Assembly (NCBI GenBank): GCA_013397115.1 | Contig: VWZW01001210.1 | Coordinates: 1 to 64,000, forward strand | Source: Edolisoma coerulescens | Lineage: Eukaryota; Chordata; Aves; Passeriformes; Campephagidae | Direction: 5' to 3' | Length of the DNA: 64,000 bases | In this document: piece by piece, positions 35,201 through 46,797 of the stretch | How positions within the stretch are numbered: position 1 is the stretch's first letter | How the letters are laid out: each line of letters begins with the position of its first letter | Made by a program: the position numbers and the translations under genes | Notes under the pieces: model-generated | Database searches by the model: none | What the model saw: the letters and a program-made list of their open reading frames with translations, nothing else | What the model was told of the DNA's origin: nothing

Positions 35201-38200
35201 CAGGTCGTCAGACCTTAAGGACATGGCAGATTTGCTGCTTTCCAAGAGGGATCTGCCAGGTACAGATGTCCCAAATACCTAGAAAATAAATAAATACCCA
35301 CTCCAAAGAGCAGCAGACAGAGAACAGTGGCTCTCTAAACACCTGGGAAAAAATACACATTAAATATCTATAGTAAGATAGACATCAAAATATTTGGGGC
35401 AACAAGTCTGCAGCCAGAGCAGCATAAATGCGCTTGGCAACTTTTCCTCACTGAAGGAAAAAAAGAAAAGAGTTATTTGGTCTCATACTAAAATGGAATT
35501 TGCTACATTTAAGGGAAGAGATTAGAGTATAAACCCCTCTAACTCACAGAGAGGAACACTGAATTCCTTGCATGCTGTGTTCATGTCTTCTGCTGCATAC
35601 TCTCTTTCAAGTCCTTCTAATTTGAGTTTCAGATTCAAATAGCTGCAATTATGGAACAATTCAACCACAGGGTAAGGGAAAGGAAAAATAAAACCCTCAC
35701 CAGAGCGCGGTTTGGCAGGGAGTGTTCTCCTTTAAACAAGGATTAAAATGAGAAGGATTGTTCAAAATCAAGTAAATTAGTGCAAATTCCTAGAATATTG
35801 GATTATTTCTCTTTATTACTCCTCAGCTGCAACAGCTTAGTCAGAACAGGAATTTTCTTTTCTGTGGGTGTTGTTCAAAGCTTCTGTGCAGACACTTAGA
35901 AAATTCACTAGTTACTCTGTTGGGATTTTAAGAACAATTAAAGCTAAATTTGTTATACTGGCTGAAGAGCTGAGAACCAATCTGCAAACCAGCAAGGAGC
36001 CTCTTTTCCCAGTTCACTTCTGCAAAGTTGAGCAGAGGTCAGAAGAATCTCAAGACACGAAATCTGATGCAGACTGAAATTTTTGGGAGAAGCAGATTTA
36101 TCTTCATCTTATGGTCATAATAGCAACCAGCCCCCTGGCTGACATTCCAGACTATTCAACCCCTACTCTGTTTTAAGGAATTTGAGGCACACTGTGGAAA
36201 GCTGTGATTAAATCCAGGTTTCTCGTGCGAGTAGGACCCACTCCACCAGCACAGGCATTTCCAGGCACGGCCCACTCAGCACAGAAACGCTTCCCACTGG
36301 ATTACTCACCTTGGGCAAAATGTCAGGGGGACAACACAATCTGGAGAGCCCACGCAGAACTCACCGCCTGCAGGAGATCCCTGGAGATGCCCCCAGCAGA
36401 TTCCCTGCAGGCTGGAAGGGGCAGCAGGACATTTGCACATCACCCACGTTCCGACACCAAGGCAAAGTGATAGGTCATGTAATTTGGGGATTTTCCAGCC
36501 TCAGAAGAGAAAATTGGAAACCAAAAGAGGGTGATTGCTACACCTGTGTCATGTGTTCTGAATCAGGCACAGACACCCCAGCAGCCCTGAAGAAATGCCA
36601 TTTCTTTTGTTTCAGATCTATTGCCTTTGATGAAAGGTAGTCAAAGATTAGTTTGGGCAGTTAATTATTTGTTTGGAAGCATCCTGTCAAGTTAGGGTCA
36701 ATTTTTTCAAACAGGTTACACTCAAAATGCCTAAAATACATTGATACAGAACAGGCAGTGGGTGACAAAAGGGAACCCAGAACCCTGAGTTTATCTTTTC
36801 TTTTGCTGATGGCGTTTCTGAGAGAGTGACTGAGGTCAGGTTTCAGGTGAGGAACATGGTGCTGCAAAAAAACCTGCATTACGTCTGTGACCCTCCTGGT
36901 CACAGCTGCGCTGTCCAAAATCAAAATAAATAAATTACTTAAGTTATATGGATAATTTCAGTTTTATTAAGGTGTAGCTCACCGAGCTGTGCTTAAAGCC
37001 AAGACAAAAGTTGGACATGGAAGTCCTAAGGAACCTCGATCTGTCATTGATCTTTACATTGCAAAGCCAGAAAGGGATTGGGCCACAAGAGACAACCAGG
37101 AAGCAGAGACGTTCCTGTGAGACTAAGAAGACAAGGACTTGGAAGTGTGAAACACCTCTTGAGGCAGTCAGCTGATCATGAAAATGTTAAAAGTAGTTGC
37201 ATTAACATTTCACGAGAGATTTCCCCCTGACTCTCCCTTAGTTACCCTTCTGCTACCACACATTTAGAAATATATTTTTGAAATCACATCACTTGCCAGG
37301 TGATTTATAAAGCAGAATGAGCAACAGCCAAACATTTACTTGAACTGTTGCTGAGCAGGGAACAAATTACCTGCTGTGCCACAGTAGGACAAACAAGCTG
37401 GGCTGAGTGGTCCATACATAAACACTAATGATCTCGTTAACGTAAAGGCCACACTTCTACCCTCTTCTGTCCCTGGATACACTGCTCCTCTCAAATGAAT
37501 GAGGTCAAAGTCATCCTCTTAAAACCCATCCATAGTCACCACCTGGCTTCCTCACACTGAACCCTTGTGAAAATGTGGAGAGGTACTTTGCATATCCCCC
37601 TACTAATTCCAAGAATTCAAATAAGTCTTCGTTCTCTGAAAGTGAGTCATTAGTTTTGAGTCCACCATCATCATTGTTTCCAGTCAAAACATCTCAAAAA
37701 GGAAATTACGGCAGCCAAGATAATCAAGCATTGGGGGAGGTACTTTGACACCTTAGATCTTACCACGGAAATTTGCTCAGAAATTTGAATGAATCAGTAA
37801 CCTGAAAAAATAACTAAATGAGTAAAACAAAAACTACAATAGGTCGTGATTCACTTTTTTTTCACTGTTAAAGGGCTACGTGCACTCACCCCATGCTGAA
37901 GGACACATTGGAGGAGGAGCAGGGCAGTGAGGGAGGAGGAGAAACCCAAGGCAGCATCTGCATCAGCAAATGGCTGTGACACATCCCGGGTTCCAGGGCT
38001 CCATGGCTGAAGGGGTGCTTTGACACCGGAATGATGAATCCAGTCAGAAAATAAGTGGACAGAGGAAGAGAACTCAGCTGATGGAGTCATCTCTTCACCG
38101 CAGGGATCCCTTCTGAGGCACTGGGCAACGTGTTTTGCTCTTCAGGGTGATGTTGAATGTTAAACCCAGTGAATAACAGCCTCTGGAGTCATTGCCAGCC

Positions 38201-39118
38201 CCAGCTGGCGTTGAAAGTGGTGAATCCTTTCCTTCCAAACCTGGAACAGAGGGCAGGTGGGCACTGATTTATCATTGAGGGGAAACCTTTTGATTTTATT
38301 TGTTGATTATTTCCGCTTTGTGGGGAAAAGGAGTTAAAAAGTTCAAAGCCATCTGGACATTTTTAACTGCAAATTTTCACTTCAAACACAGCAAAATCTT
38401 TAAAAACTGGTTAGAGTTAAAATCAAACAGTTATCCAAAGGCATAGGTGATTTCAAGATTCAATAATACATCTTCATGTAGTACAAAGTTAAGTCAAAAT
38501 CACTTTTTAATGTTTTCATTTCAACAAGAAAACACGGAAGATGTTATTTTGACTCAAAAAAGCGCCCTTTTTTCAAGTTTCAGTTACCTTGATGATCCGT
38601 GTCTCTCTTCTGCCCAGCTCTAATCTGTAGAGTCTACTCAGCATATAAACTGGACAAATAACAGCAAGCATGGATCAGATCAGGGGGTTCCAGCAAGAAA
38701 AAAAGGTGTTTTTTCCAGTTCAGAAGTTCACAATTGGCCTAATAGAAAGGGGAGAGGAAAGAGAATTAAATCTGCTTGTTTTAAAAAATTCTTTGTACAT
38801 AACATGTGTTCAGGAATCCATCTGGCACACCAGACAGATCCATAGCTGGGATGGCCGCAGCGAATTTTCTGAAGATAATTTTACCTACACTCAGGTAACC
38901 TCAGAGCATAAAGTATTTTTTCTTCAAAAAGAAAACAAAAACAAAAGATGTCTTCAGAGCACAAACGTTTCTTTTATTTCAGAGACTGAAGTCATAGCAG
39001 GTCAACGAGAAGACAAACAAACCCAGAAATATCCATTTTTCCTTGCACCGGATCCCTAAAACCCTGTGCCGAGGCCTCTCGAGCAAGGAAAGAAGAGTTT
39101 CTTTGGCTGGAAGTATTA
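32221..39118. other. Long CR1-free non-coding stretch
   Basis: About 6.9 kb, mostly AT-rich, with no gene or transposon that I can support. Low-complexity A/T sequence at 33290-33345 and a short direct-repeat patch of GAATTTGAAA/GAAAGTTT units at 34508-34545 are the only structures noticed. Confidence 0.55.
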
Positions 39119-39163
39119 AATCACAGAATCCTTATGGTTGGAAAAGACCTCCCAGATCATTTA
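39119..39163 (-). mobile_element. CR1 fragment, minus strand, tail only
   Basis: AATCACAGAATCCTTATGG followed by TTGGAAAAGACCTCCCAGAT is the reversed CR1 3' tail. Only about 45 bases are recognisable before AT-rich sequence takes over. Confidence 0.75.
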
Positions 39164-40898
39164 AAATAAATAAAGTTACGTCACCATCCTTTATTGATCA
39201 TTGACAATATCTGCTCCAGTGTTTGTGTACAGGGATTACAGGGCTGTTTCTAATTTTTCTTTGGGAAGCAGCTCTTCCCCGCAGGGTTTGCAGTAGTTCA
39301 GGACACTTTTAACCCCAGGAAGGTGCTGCTGCTGAGCCCGTGGTGCTCCTGCCCCGCAGGGACTCCGTTCCCACCCCATGCTGTGCTCCAAGGGACTCCC
39401 CACATGTGTGCACAGCTGCGGGGGCTCGGGACAGCGGGAGAACCACTCTGGCGTTTTGAGGAGCGGAGAGGAAGGAGGGAGGTTTGGTGGCTTTCCTCCC
39501 AGCCCCTCACAGTCTGACACCAAGCCTGTTTTCCTGCCCTCTGGAGACCAGGGTGGGAGTGCCAGGCTGGGTTGTGATTTTGCCTAGCAATTATCTCCCA
39601 TCTTCTGGTAACGTGCTCTATCCTCCTCCTTCGCAGTCAAGAGCTGTCCTGACGCAGACGTTCTCTGAAGCGGCTCTGGAGCTGCTCTCCACTTCAGTTG
39701 GGGGTTTCTGTTGTTTTTCTTTAAATATTTATATTTGAGCAACCCACTGAAACATCCAAATGTATACACAAAGAACCCCTAAGCAGGAGGAGACAGCCAG
39801 CCCTGCCTCCTTCATCTCCTTGTTTTCTTGCTGCAGCAGAGAGAAGCCAAAATACGCGTCTGGAAGGGGTCAACACTTAAACCACTGGAACACGGGAATG
39901 AGTTTTTTCCGTTACTAGATAGAGCCTAATCTGCCACTTTGGAAAAGATTCTCAAACCTTACCAGTGAGAGATTAGGGGAAAGTCAGCAAAAATGAGAAA
40001 ATGTCTCCTTCCAACAGCTCCTGCTTCACCTATTTCATTTTATGAAACTACACAACAAACCCTAAAGGCAGAGAAAATATAGGAGAAGATAACGACCTCA
40101 AGCTTCGGTAACAGCTGTGGGATGTATTTAACTTGGAGAGGGGTTACGATGTCAAGGAAGCTTTAAGATATCTTTGTGGTCCCTTAAGCCAAGGCCAGAT
40201 GTGTCAACTCAGCCATGGAACATAAATTACAGCATCCTGCTGGAATTTAAGCCAGTTATCCATGACCCCAGGGGCTGCTGAAAGCGTGTGAGCAGCAAGT
40301 ACTCCTTGCAGGATCACTCTCTCCACCTGTTGCCAAGGAGGGAAAGGAGGAAGATGATGTCTTTTTAAAGTGTTTAGTCTATTTTCAATTACTTGTAAAA
40401 CTGTGATTCTTTATTACATCTGGAAAGAGCAAGATACATTCATTTCACCTTAAGCCTTCACTTCCCTCACCCTCCTTTCAGGCACTTGCATCATCCACAC
40501 ACTGTTTCCTCGTTACCTGCCTGTCACTGCTACTTAGAAATCCCATTACTTGTAAAGGGCCACATCTCTGCAGCACAATTCAGTGGAATTTGTCTTGAGA
40601 TAAAAATGGACTCTGTGCCGTAAAAACCAAACATTTACACACGCAGATTTCTCTCTCTGCAGTTCTTCCAGTAAATCATTTGCAGGCCCAGCACACCCAG
40701 TCTGAGGTGGTGCTGACACTGCTGTGCAGGGTCTTCAGAAGTCCTTTGATTCTGACTATGAAAACAGCTGAAATCTCACTTGACCCTTTCCTCTAGCTCC
40801 TGTTACAAGGGCAATAGAGGAAAGGTGTGACATTAACCCCACACACAGCTCCAGGGATTTCTCCCCTGGGAGCACCCCAGCACAGCTGTACAACGTTA
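39164..40898. other. Unique non-coding stretch
   Basis: No gene or transposon is recognised. A modest GC and CpG rise lies at about 39270-39480, with no exon that I can support. Confidence 0.55.
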
Positions 40899-41091
40899 CA
40901 CACGGAATGCCAGAATGGTTTGGTTCGAAGGCACCACAGAGCTGACATTGTTCCACCCCCTTGCCATGGACAGAGACACCTTCCACTAGCCCAGGGTGCT
41001 CCAAGCCCTGTCCAACCTGGCCTTGGACACTTCCAGGGATAGTCACAGCTCCTCTGGGCACCCTGTGCCAGGGCCTCCCCACCCTCATACT
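40899..41091 (-). mobile_element. CR1 LINE fragment, minus strand
   Basis: Reversed CR1 3' region: GAATGCCAGAATGGTTTGG, GACACCTTCCACTAGCCCAG, GTCCAACCTGGCCTTGGACA, GCACCCTGTGCCAGGGCCTC. It is 5'-truncated after CCCCACCCTCATAC. It is close to the copies at 9.3 and 61.3 kb. Confidence 0.95.
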
Positions 41092-44055
41092 CAGCTTCTT
41101 CTTCACACACAAAGATTCACGTGCGTGTCCTGCTGAGACTTCCCTGGATGGATTTACTTTACTCAGGACACCCTGGAGTTCAGCTGAACTTCATGAATCA
41201 CTGCTGACAATGAGAGATGGTGATGTGATGCATCAAGCACGTTCATCTCTCGTCCAGCAGCTGATGACGGTGAACTTTTAATTCCCCCCCTGGATTACAT
41301 GGCCTGGGATTTCTCAGAGGAGGCTGAGGGGGTTAGGTGGCGAGACCAGGGGTTTTCAGTGGGCCCTCAGTCCCAATGTTACACACACATCCTATATCCT
41401 CTGGTATGTCCTGACCAGATGCTGGTTTACAAGCGAATTCCTATTGCTCATGTCATAGACTTTGGGCTCCTGACTTATAAACAACACAGGACAGCTGCAG
41501 AGATCACACAAAGCACAGGAGTTTCAAAAGGCCACTCCTGTTAATATCTAAATCTCAAGGTGGGCAGGGCTTCAAGTTTTCCTGAGCAAGCTGGTGTCAG
41601 ATGAAAGATTGCCAAAAGAAACAATGCCATCACACTGGAGGGTCCTACTCCAAGCTAAATGAGAGTCTTGACCATGGATGTCCTTCTGCCTTTCCATTTT
41701 TATCTTAAACTCTTTGGGCAAAAGATCTGGTGAGCTCATCCCACCTGGCAATATCAGATCCACAGAAAGATAAGAAAAAATATGTAAGTACATATGAAAA
41801 CTAAAGCCCTGCAGACCTTTCCCTCCTGCTGGATAGTGAGCATCTTCTTATGTGGAAAAGAACCCAAGATCAAAATACTCACAGTGATTAGCCAGGCAGT
41901 CATTACTGATAAAATTATAATGACCAAGCAATAATTGTCAGCATTTCCCTGGATGCTTTATGATGCAATTGGTAAAGGGAGAAACAGTGCCAAGACTGAT
42001 TCCAGTGTGCATTTTTACATCCTCTTCAGGAGCTGAGTTAGAAGGGCCCCTGTTAGATATTGACAGGTCCATTTATAATAATATGTTAAAGATTCTTTGT
42101 TCAGAAATTACCTTCAAATCATCCTCTTTCCTCAGAGCCAGCCTTTAAACATTCATCTAAATACAATATTTTGATATATTCTGCAGCTGCACATTTCTGA
42201 GCAGAGGAACATGCCACTCCCAGCATTCCCACTGCTCAGGAAATAAAACTTGTGAGAGATGCTCACAAACATTAATTCTTACATCTAAAATCTAACTGCT
42301 GCAGATTTCCACAGCCAGTGAAAATAAAGTAGCTGCTTATGAGTTATTTTACAGAAGTTTTTAGAACTGCAAGATTTTAAGGCATGATTTTGATTAGGCT
42401 GCAGTGCTGGTAAAGAGAAGATCCAAACCCTTGGAGGCTTATGGAAAAAGGAAAGAGCCTTCAGCAAAGACATGTTAACACATAAATCAGGCAAGAAAGG
42501 GAGCCAACACAAGTATGATCTAAGAAATATATTAGTTTAAATAACAGAGAAAGTAAAAGCCCCAGGAAATGGAGAAAACAATCTCTTTCCCTTAAAATCT
42601 GGGATCTGAGAGATTATAGAGCTGTTGTGCACAGTGCCATTAACACTGTGCCTGATGAGGCAGGAATCCTCCTCTCAGGTAGTGACTGGCAGGTTCCACA
42701 AAGCAACTCTTTCAAAAGTCAGATGAGGCAACAGAAATGCCCAAGGAAAGCAGGAAAGGCCAAAGGCCTATTTATAGACCGTTCCTGTCTTTTTGAGTTT
42801 GGGAATGTGACACACCAGTGAGCCAAAGGAAGCCAATTAGCCCATGGTACCTGAGCAAAGGCAAAGACTTGAAAGAGAGCTAAAGACTATGAAAATAGGA
42901 ATATCCATGAAAAGGATTGGTAAAGCAAGATTCAAGAGCCTTGTAAAGGGTAAAAGCTGAATGAAAATGATTTTGTGTGCTGCAACAAAGAGAGCACGAA
43001 GTGGCTGGAGATGCAAAGGGTTTGACGGGATACCAAACCCAGACAGAGAGTGAGACCAGACCGAGAACTCGGGAGCTGCACCAGGGTAACACCAAACTGA
43101 GTCCTCAAAACAGGCTCCAGGCCCATGGTGCTCGGGCAAGGGCTGTCAGCCAAGTCCCTCCTCCATCTCCAGCTCCATCCTTACACCAAAACTTCATAGA
43201 TGCCAAGAGCTGCCTTGGGTGGGATAAGAAAGGGAATTTGGACACCAACCTGCTACAAGAAGGGACAACAGAACATAAATGAAGAAAACGTTTCAAGCTG
43301 AACTTTATAACATGAAACCTCAGGATCTGTCCTTGTCCCTAGTGTTAGCACGTCATCCCACTCCAGGTTTTTACTCAATCACATGCATGAAAAAGAAATT
43401 TGAATCTCAAATACCCAAGGCAAAGAGTTCACAAAGGACTTAAAATCTCAAAAATTCTTTACAAACTTTATCTAGGATCACACATGGATAAGACATAGTC
43501 TGTTTGGATAACTCGCTGCACTAAAAGGGTAATTCTTGATTGGAAAAGTAATTTTCAATTCTGTAATTTTTCAGGTCCTCCAAAGAAGCAGAAGTAACTC
43601 AAGAAGTCACACTCTGCCATGTCTAGATGTGTGTGGAACACAAACACATATAGGAGACACACATGTATATATAAATATATATATAGAGTTTACGTTGTTC
43701 TATGTATAGGACAACATAAACCAGCCCATGCATCTGAGCCCCAGATTCTTTAGCAAAAAGCTCAGACAGAAAAAGCCCTGAATTCCAGCTCCCAGTGATC
43801 ATTTTCCATGACTCCTGCTCAGAAAACAAAATTACAAGTTTACTTCTCCACTGAAAACACTGGGGCGGAAGTTCCTGGGAAGCAGTAACCATGGAGCCCG
43901 AGCTATCCCATTTTTTACTGTCACTTCCCAGAGTTCAACAATGCTACGCCACAGTCCTTCTTTTTGTAAGACCTGGACAGTGCAGGAGCTGCCAAGAAAC
44001 CTCTTCCCTGGCTGTAATGACCCCTTGGCCTCCCTCGCCGGAGGGGCGGCTTGGC
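41092..44055. other. Unique non-coding stretch
   Basis: About 3 kb without a recognised gene or transposon. A short alternating AT run lies at 43665-43686. Confidence 0.55.
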
Positions 44056-44152
44056 ACTGTTAAAGTCTTCCATGACGCAAGGGACTGGGCCCGATGACCA
44101 ACAGAGGGCTCCTTCCAAAGACCTCTCTGCGATTATGTGCTGATTAAATAAC
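44056..44152 (+). mobile_element. Possible eroded CR1 3' end
   Basis: GGGACTGGGCCCGATGACC followed by GGGCTCCTTCCAAAGACCTC and GATTATGTG resembles a worn CR1 tail ('GGACT..GATGACCT..AGGTCCCTTCCAACCTC..ATTCTGTG'). The match is short and imperfect. Confidence 0.4.
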
Positions 44153-44696
44153 TGCCTGTACTGCTGCCTTATTTCCCCATTTTGCTCCAAATTCATCAGG
44201 CTTGGCCCTGCATCACTTCTTGACGTGCAGTGTTACATCAGGATCTATGAATAACTGTCCCTCTCCCGTGTGTGTCCGCCCTGGGAAGTTCTGCCCTTTT
44301 TGTTTTGTCCATCCCCTGGTTTTATAATAATTTTCTCTCTGTGTTGTAACCACAGCCCTCATACAGACCTCCCACCAGACCCTGCACACAGAGAACCAGC
44401 ACAAGCAGCCTGACATTCCCGTGGTGGATTCTCCAAAGAGCTGCCAAAAAGATGCCCTTGATAAACTGCACAAACCCCACAACATTAGCACAGGCAATTA
44501 GAGTTTCGCTGCTGCCCATGGCTTTCAACTTTTAATAAACTTTAGAGGAGCAGCTGGACCTTGGAGAGAAATCTGAGAAGGAGCTTAAGGACACCAGCAA
44601 GGCCTGCACTCCTCTGCTGTTAGAAATGGTTTGTTTGGGTTTGCTTCAAAACAGGCAAATAGGAGAGAGGTCCAAAAGGCCCTTCCTGGGCTCTCA
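44153..44696. other. Unique non-coding stretch
   Basis: No gene or transposon is recognised. Confidence 0.55.
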
Positions 44697-44848
44697 GTGA
44701 CAGAGCCTGCCAGAGGTCTAGGAGTGTTTGGACAATGGTCCCAGGGATGCACAGGGTGGGATTGTTGGGTCTCTGTGCATGGACTGGAGCGGGACTGGAT
44801 GATCTTTGTGGGTCCCTTCCAGCTCAGCACATTCTGTGATTCCACGAT
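44697..44848 (+). mobile_element. CR1 LINE fragment with 3' tail
   Basis: Landmarks are CCCAGGGATGCACAGGGTGG, GATTGTTGGGTCTCTGTGCA, GGATGATCTTTGTGGGTCCC and the tail ACATTCTGTGATTCCACGAT. It is of the same subfamily as the copy at 13.2 kb, and its tail matches that of the SINE at 6.06 kb. Confidence 0.93.
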
Positions 44849-45431
44849 TGCACAGAGGTGACTTACCATACACAGTGGCTCTCCACCACATCACCCACCT
44901 GTATTCAGATCCTTGGAATCATTGTCCAAAGCAGGGCGAGCTGGGCAGCCTGGCTCTAGGAAACAGCAGGTTCAGCTCCAAACTCTTTGGACCAGGAACA
45001 GTGACATCCTGGATGCAGACATCCTCCTACTGCAGGGTGCAGCTCCCTGTCATCCTGACAGAGCTCTCTGTGACAAATTAATACCTACAGGAGATTACCT
45101 GGACCCTGTTAGGGGAAAACTTCCAGTTTGCTTTTAAAACTTTCACTGAACCATGTGTGGAGCTCTGGTTAATCCTGGGAAGGAAAACAAACATGTGAAA
45201 ACTGTCCCCACTTGACTATGAAAGCTTTTGAATAACGGGGTGACTGATGGGTCAGTTTACTCTGTTCAGTTTTGAACCTGATGCTTTTCTCTGTCAAAAT
45301 ATCTTCATTTTGTTACCCATGTTCACAATAGATTTCTGCAATGCATCCTTTACATCTCGCCCATGGCAGTGAGGTGCCACGTTGGTGACAACCTAGGTGA
45401 CACTGTCTGCACGCTACCAAATTGAGACTGT
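44849..45431. other. Unique non-coding stretch
   Basis: No gene or transposon is recognised. Confidence 0.55.
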
Positions 45432-46051
45432 GTGAAGTTCAGCAATGCTGAGTGCAGGGGGCTGCAGGGTGAGGGCAATCCCCAGTACCAGCAGGACTGT
45501 GGGATGAAGGGATTGAGAGCAGCCCTGCACAGAAGGATTTGGGGATACTGGTGGCGTGGCAAATTGGACATCCCTGGCCATGAGGGCTGGCACGCAGAAA
45601 GCCAATGGTATCCCAGACTGCTTTCCCAGAGTGTGGGCAGCAGGAAAGGAGGGATTCTGCCCCTCTGCCCCTCTCAGGTGAGACCCCACCTGCAGAGCTG
45701 CCCCCAGCCCCAGGGCCCAGCACAGGAGGACGTGGACCTCTTGCACCTGGTCCAGAGGGACCACAAAAAAGGTCAGAGGACTGGAGCACCTCCCCTGTAA
45801 AGAACAGTTGAGAGAGTTGGAGTTGTCCAACCTGGAGAAGAAAAGGCTCTGGGGAGACCTTATTGGAGCCTTTCAGTGCCAAAAGGGGGCTTAGAAGAAA
45901 GGTGGAAAGGGGTTTTTACTATGGTCTGTAGTGACAGAACAAGAGGTGATGGATTTAGGATGAAAGGAAAGATTTAGATTAGATTTTAGGAGGAAATTCT
46001 TTGCTAGGAGGGCGGGGAGGCCCTGGGACAGAGAAGCTGTGGCTGCCCCTG
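45432..46051 (+). mobile_element. CR1 LINE, 5' segment of a split copy
   Basis: This is the C-terminal part of CR1 ORF2 and the start of its 3' region. Recognisable blocks are AAGTTCAGCAATGCTGAGTG, GTGAGACCCCACCTGCAGAG, GGTCAGAGGACTGGAGCACC, CTCTGGGGAGACCTTATTGG, GATTAGATTTTAGGAGGAAA and GAGAAGCTGTGGCTGCCCC. Reading frames are broken by several indels, so no product is made. The element is cut at CCCTG by the LTR that follows and resumes at 46660. Total CR1 length without the insertion is about 755 bases, longer than the other copies here. Confidence 0.95.
46047..46051. repeat. Target-site duplication, left copy (CCCTG)
   Basis: The five bases before the LTR (CCCTG) recur immediately after it at 46660-46664. 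Removing the LTR and one copy restores an uninterrupted CR1 text (GGCTGCCCCTGGATCCCTGG), identical to the intact copy at 51.6 kb. Confidence 0.93.
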
Positions 46052-46659
46052 TGTCAGGGTTTGAGACAAATTTGGAGGAAAATATCCTCTGATAGAAGGC
46101 AGGTTACAACCACCCCTCCCCCACCAGGTTCGGGAAAGAAATAATCCTCAGAGGAATGTGAAAAGGGAGGAAAAAACCCTATTTATTTAACAAACACACA
46201 GGAAAGGAATAATAATGCTAAATGATAAAATCTCTCGCTGTGGAGAGAACCTGGTAAATTCAAAGTCCTTTTGTGGGGGCGGCTCTCTCCTCTTCGGAGC
46301 TGGGTCGGCGTGGGGCCGGTGGAAAGTTCTCCCAGTTGATGCTTTGGTGTTGTTGCACGGTTCTAGAAGAAAAGAAGAAGAAGCCAAAGTCCCAGGAAAA
46401 AACTCTCTGTCTCTCTCCGGGGAAAACAGAGCTGAAAGCTGGCTGAAAAGCAAGAAGGGGCTTCCTCCACTCTCCTCGCCACAGCCGAAAGACGCAGAGG
46501 AGCAGTGACCTTGGAGCACAGACTGCTTTGAAAAGTTCGCTCGGTTTTTTCCTCTCCCCCCTCTTGGGCTCAGTTTAAAGGCACAGAAAGGCACAGGGTT
46601 CATGTCTGGACATAGAGCCTGTCGATAGGGGATACTCACCATAAAGTCACCCCAAGACA
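46052..46659 (-). mobile_element. Solo LTR of an endogenous retrovirus, minus strand
   Basis: The 608-base element is bounded by TGTC and GACA and flanked by a 5-bp duplication. On the minus strand it begins TGTCTTGGGGTGACTTTATG, carries an AATAAA polyadenylation signal (46182-46187) and ends TCAAACCCTGACA, which sets the orientation. There are no internal retroviral genes, so the provirus was presumably removed by recombination between its two LTRs. A 5-bp target duplication fits class III (ERVL-type) elements, though other classes can give the same length; the family is not certain. A minus-strand open frame (46187-46828) runs through the LTR into CR1 and is not a gene. Confidence 0.9.
46182..46187 (-). 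promoter_or_regulatory. LTR polyadenylation signal AATAAA
   Basis: AATAAA on the minus strand, about 130 bases before the 3' edge of the LTR and followed by T-rich sequence. This is the usual position near the R/U5 boundary of a retroviral LTR. Confidence 0.7.
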
Positions 46660-46797
46660 CCCTGGATCCCTGGAAGTGTCCAAGGCCAGGCTGGACAGGG
46701 CTTGGAGCAAGCTGGAATAGTGGAAGGTGTCCCTGCCCATGGCAGGGGTGGGACTGGGTGAGCTTTAAGGTCTCTTCCAACATGAAGAACTCTATGA
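46660..46797 (+). mobile_element. CR1 LINE, 3' segment of the split copy
   Basis: The sequence resumes exactly where the left segment stopped: CCCTGGATCCCTGGAAGTGT, CAGGCTGGACAGGGCTTGGA, GTGTCCCTGCCCATGGCAGG, then the tail AAGAACTCTATGATCAT. Together with 45432-46051 it forms one CR1 insertion older than the LTR. Confidence 0.96.
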
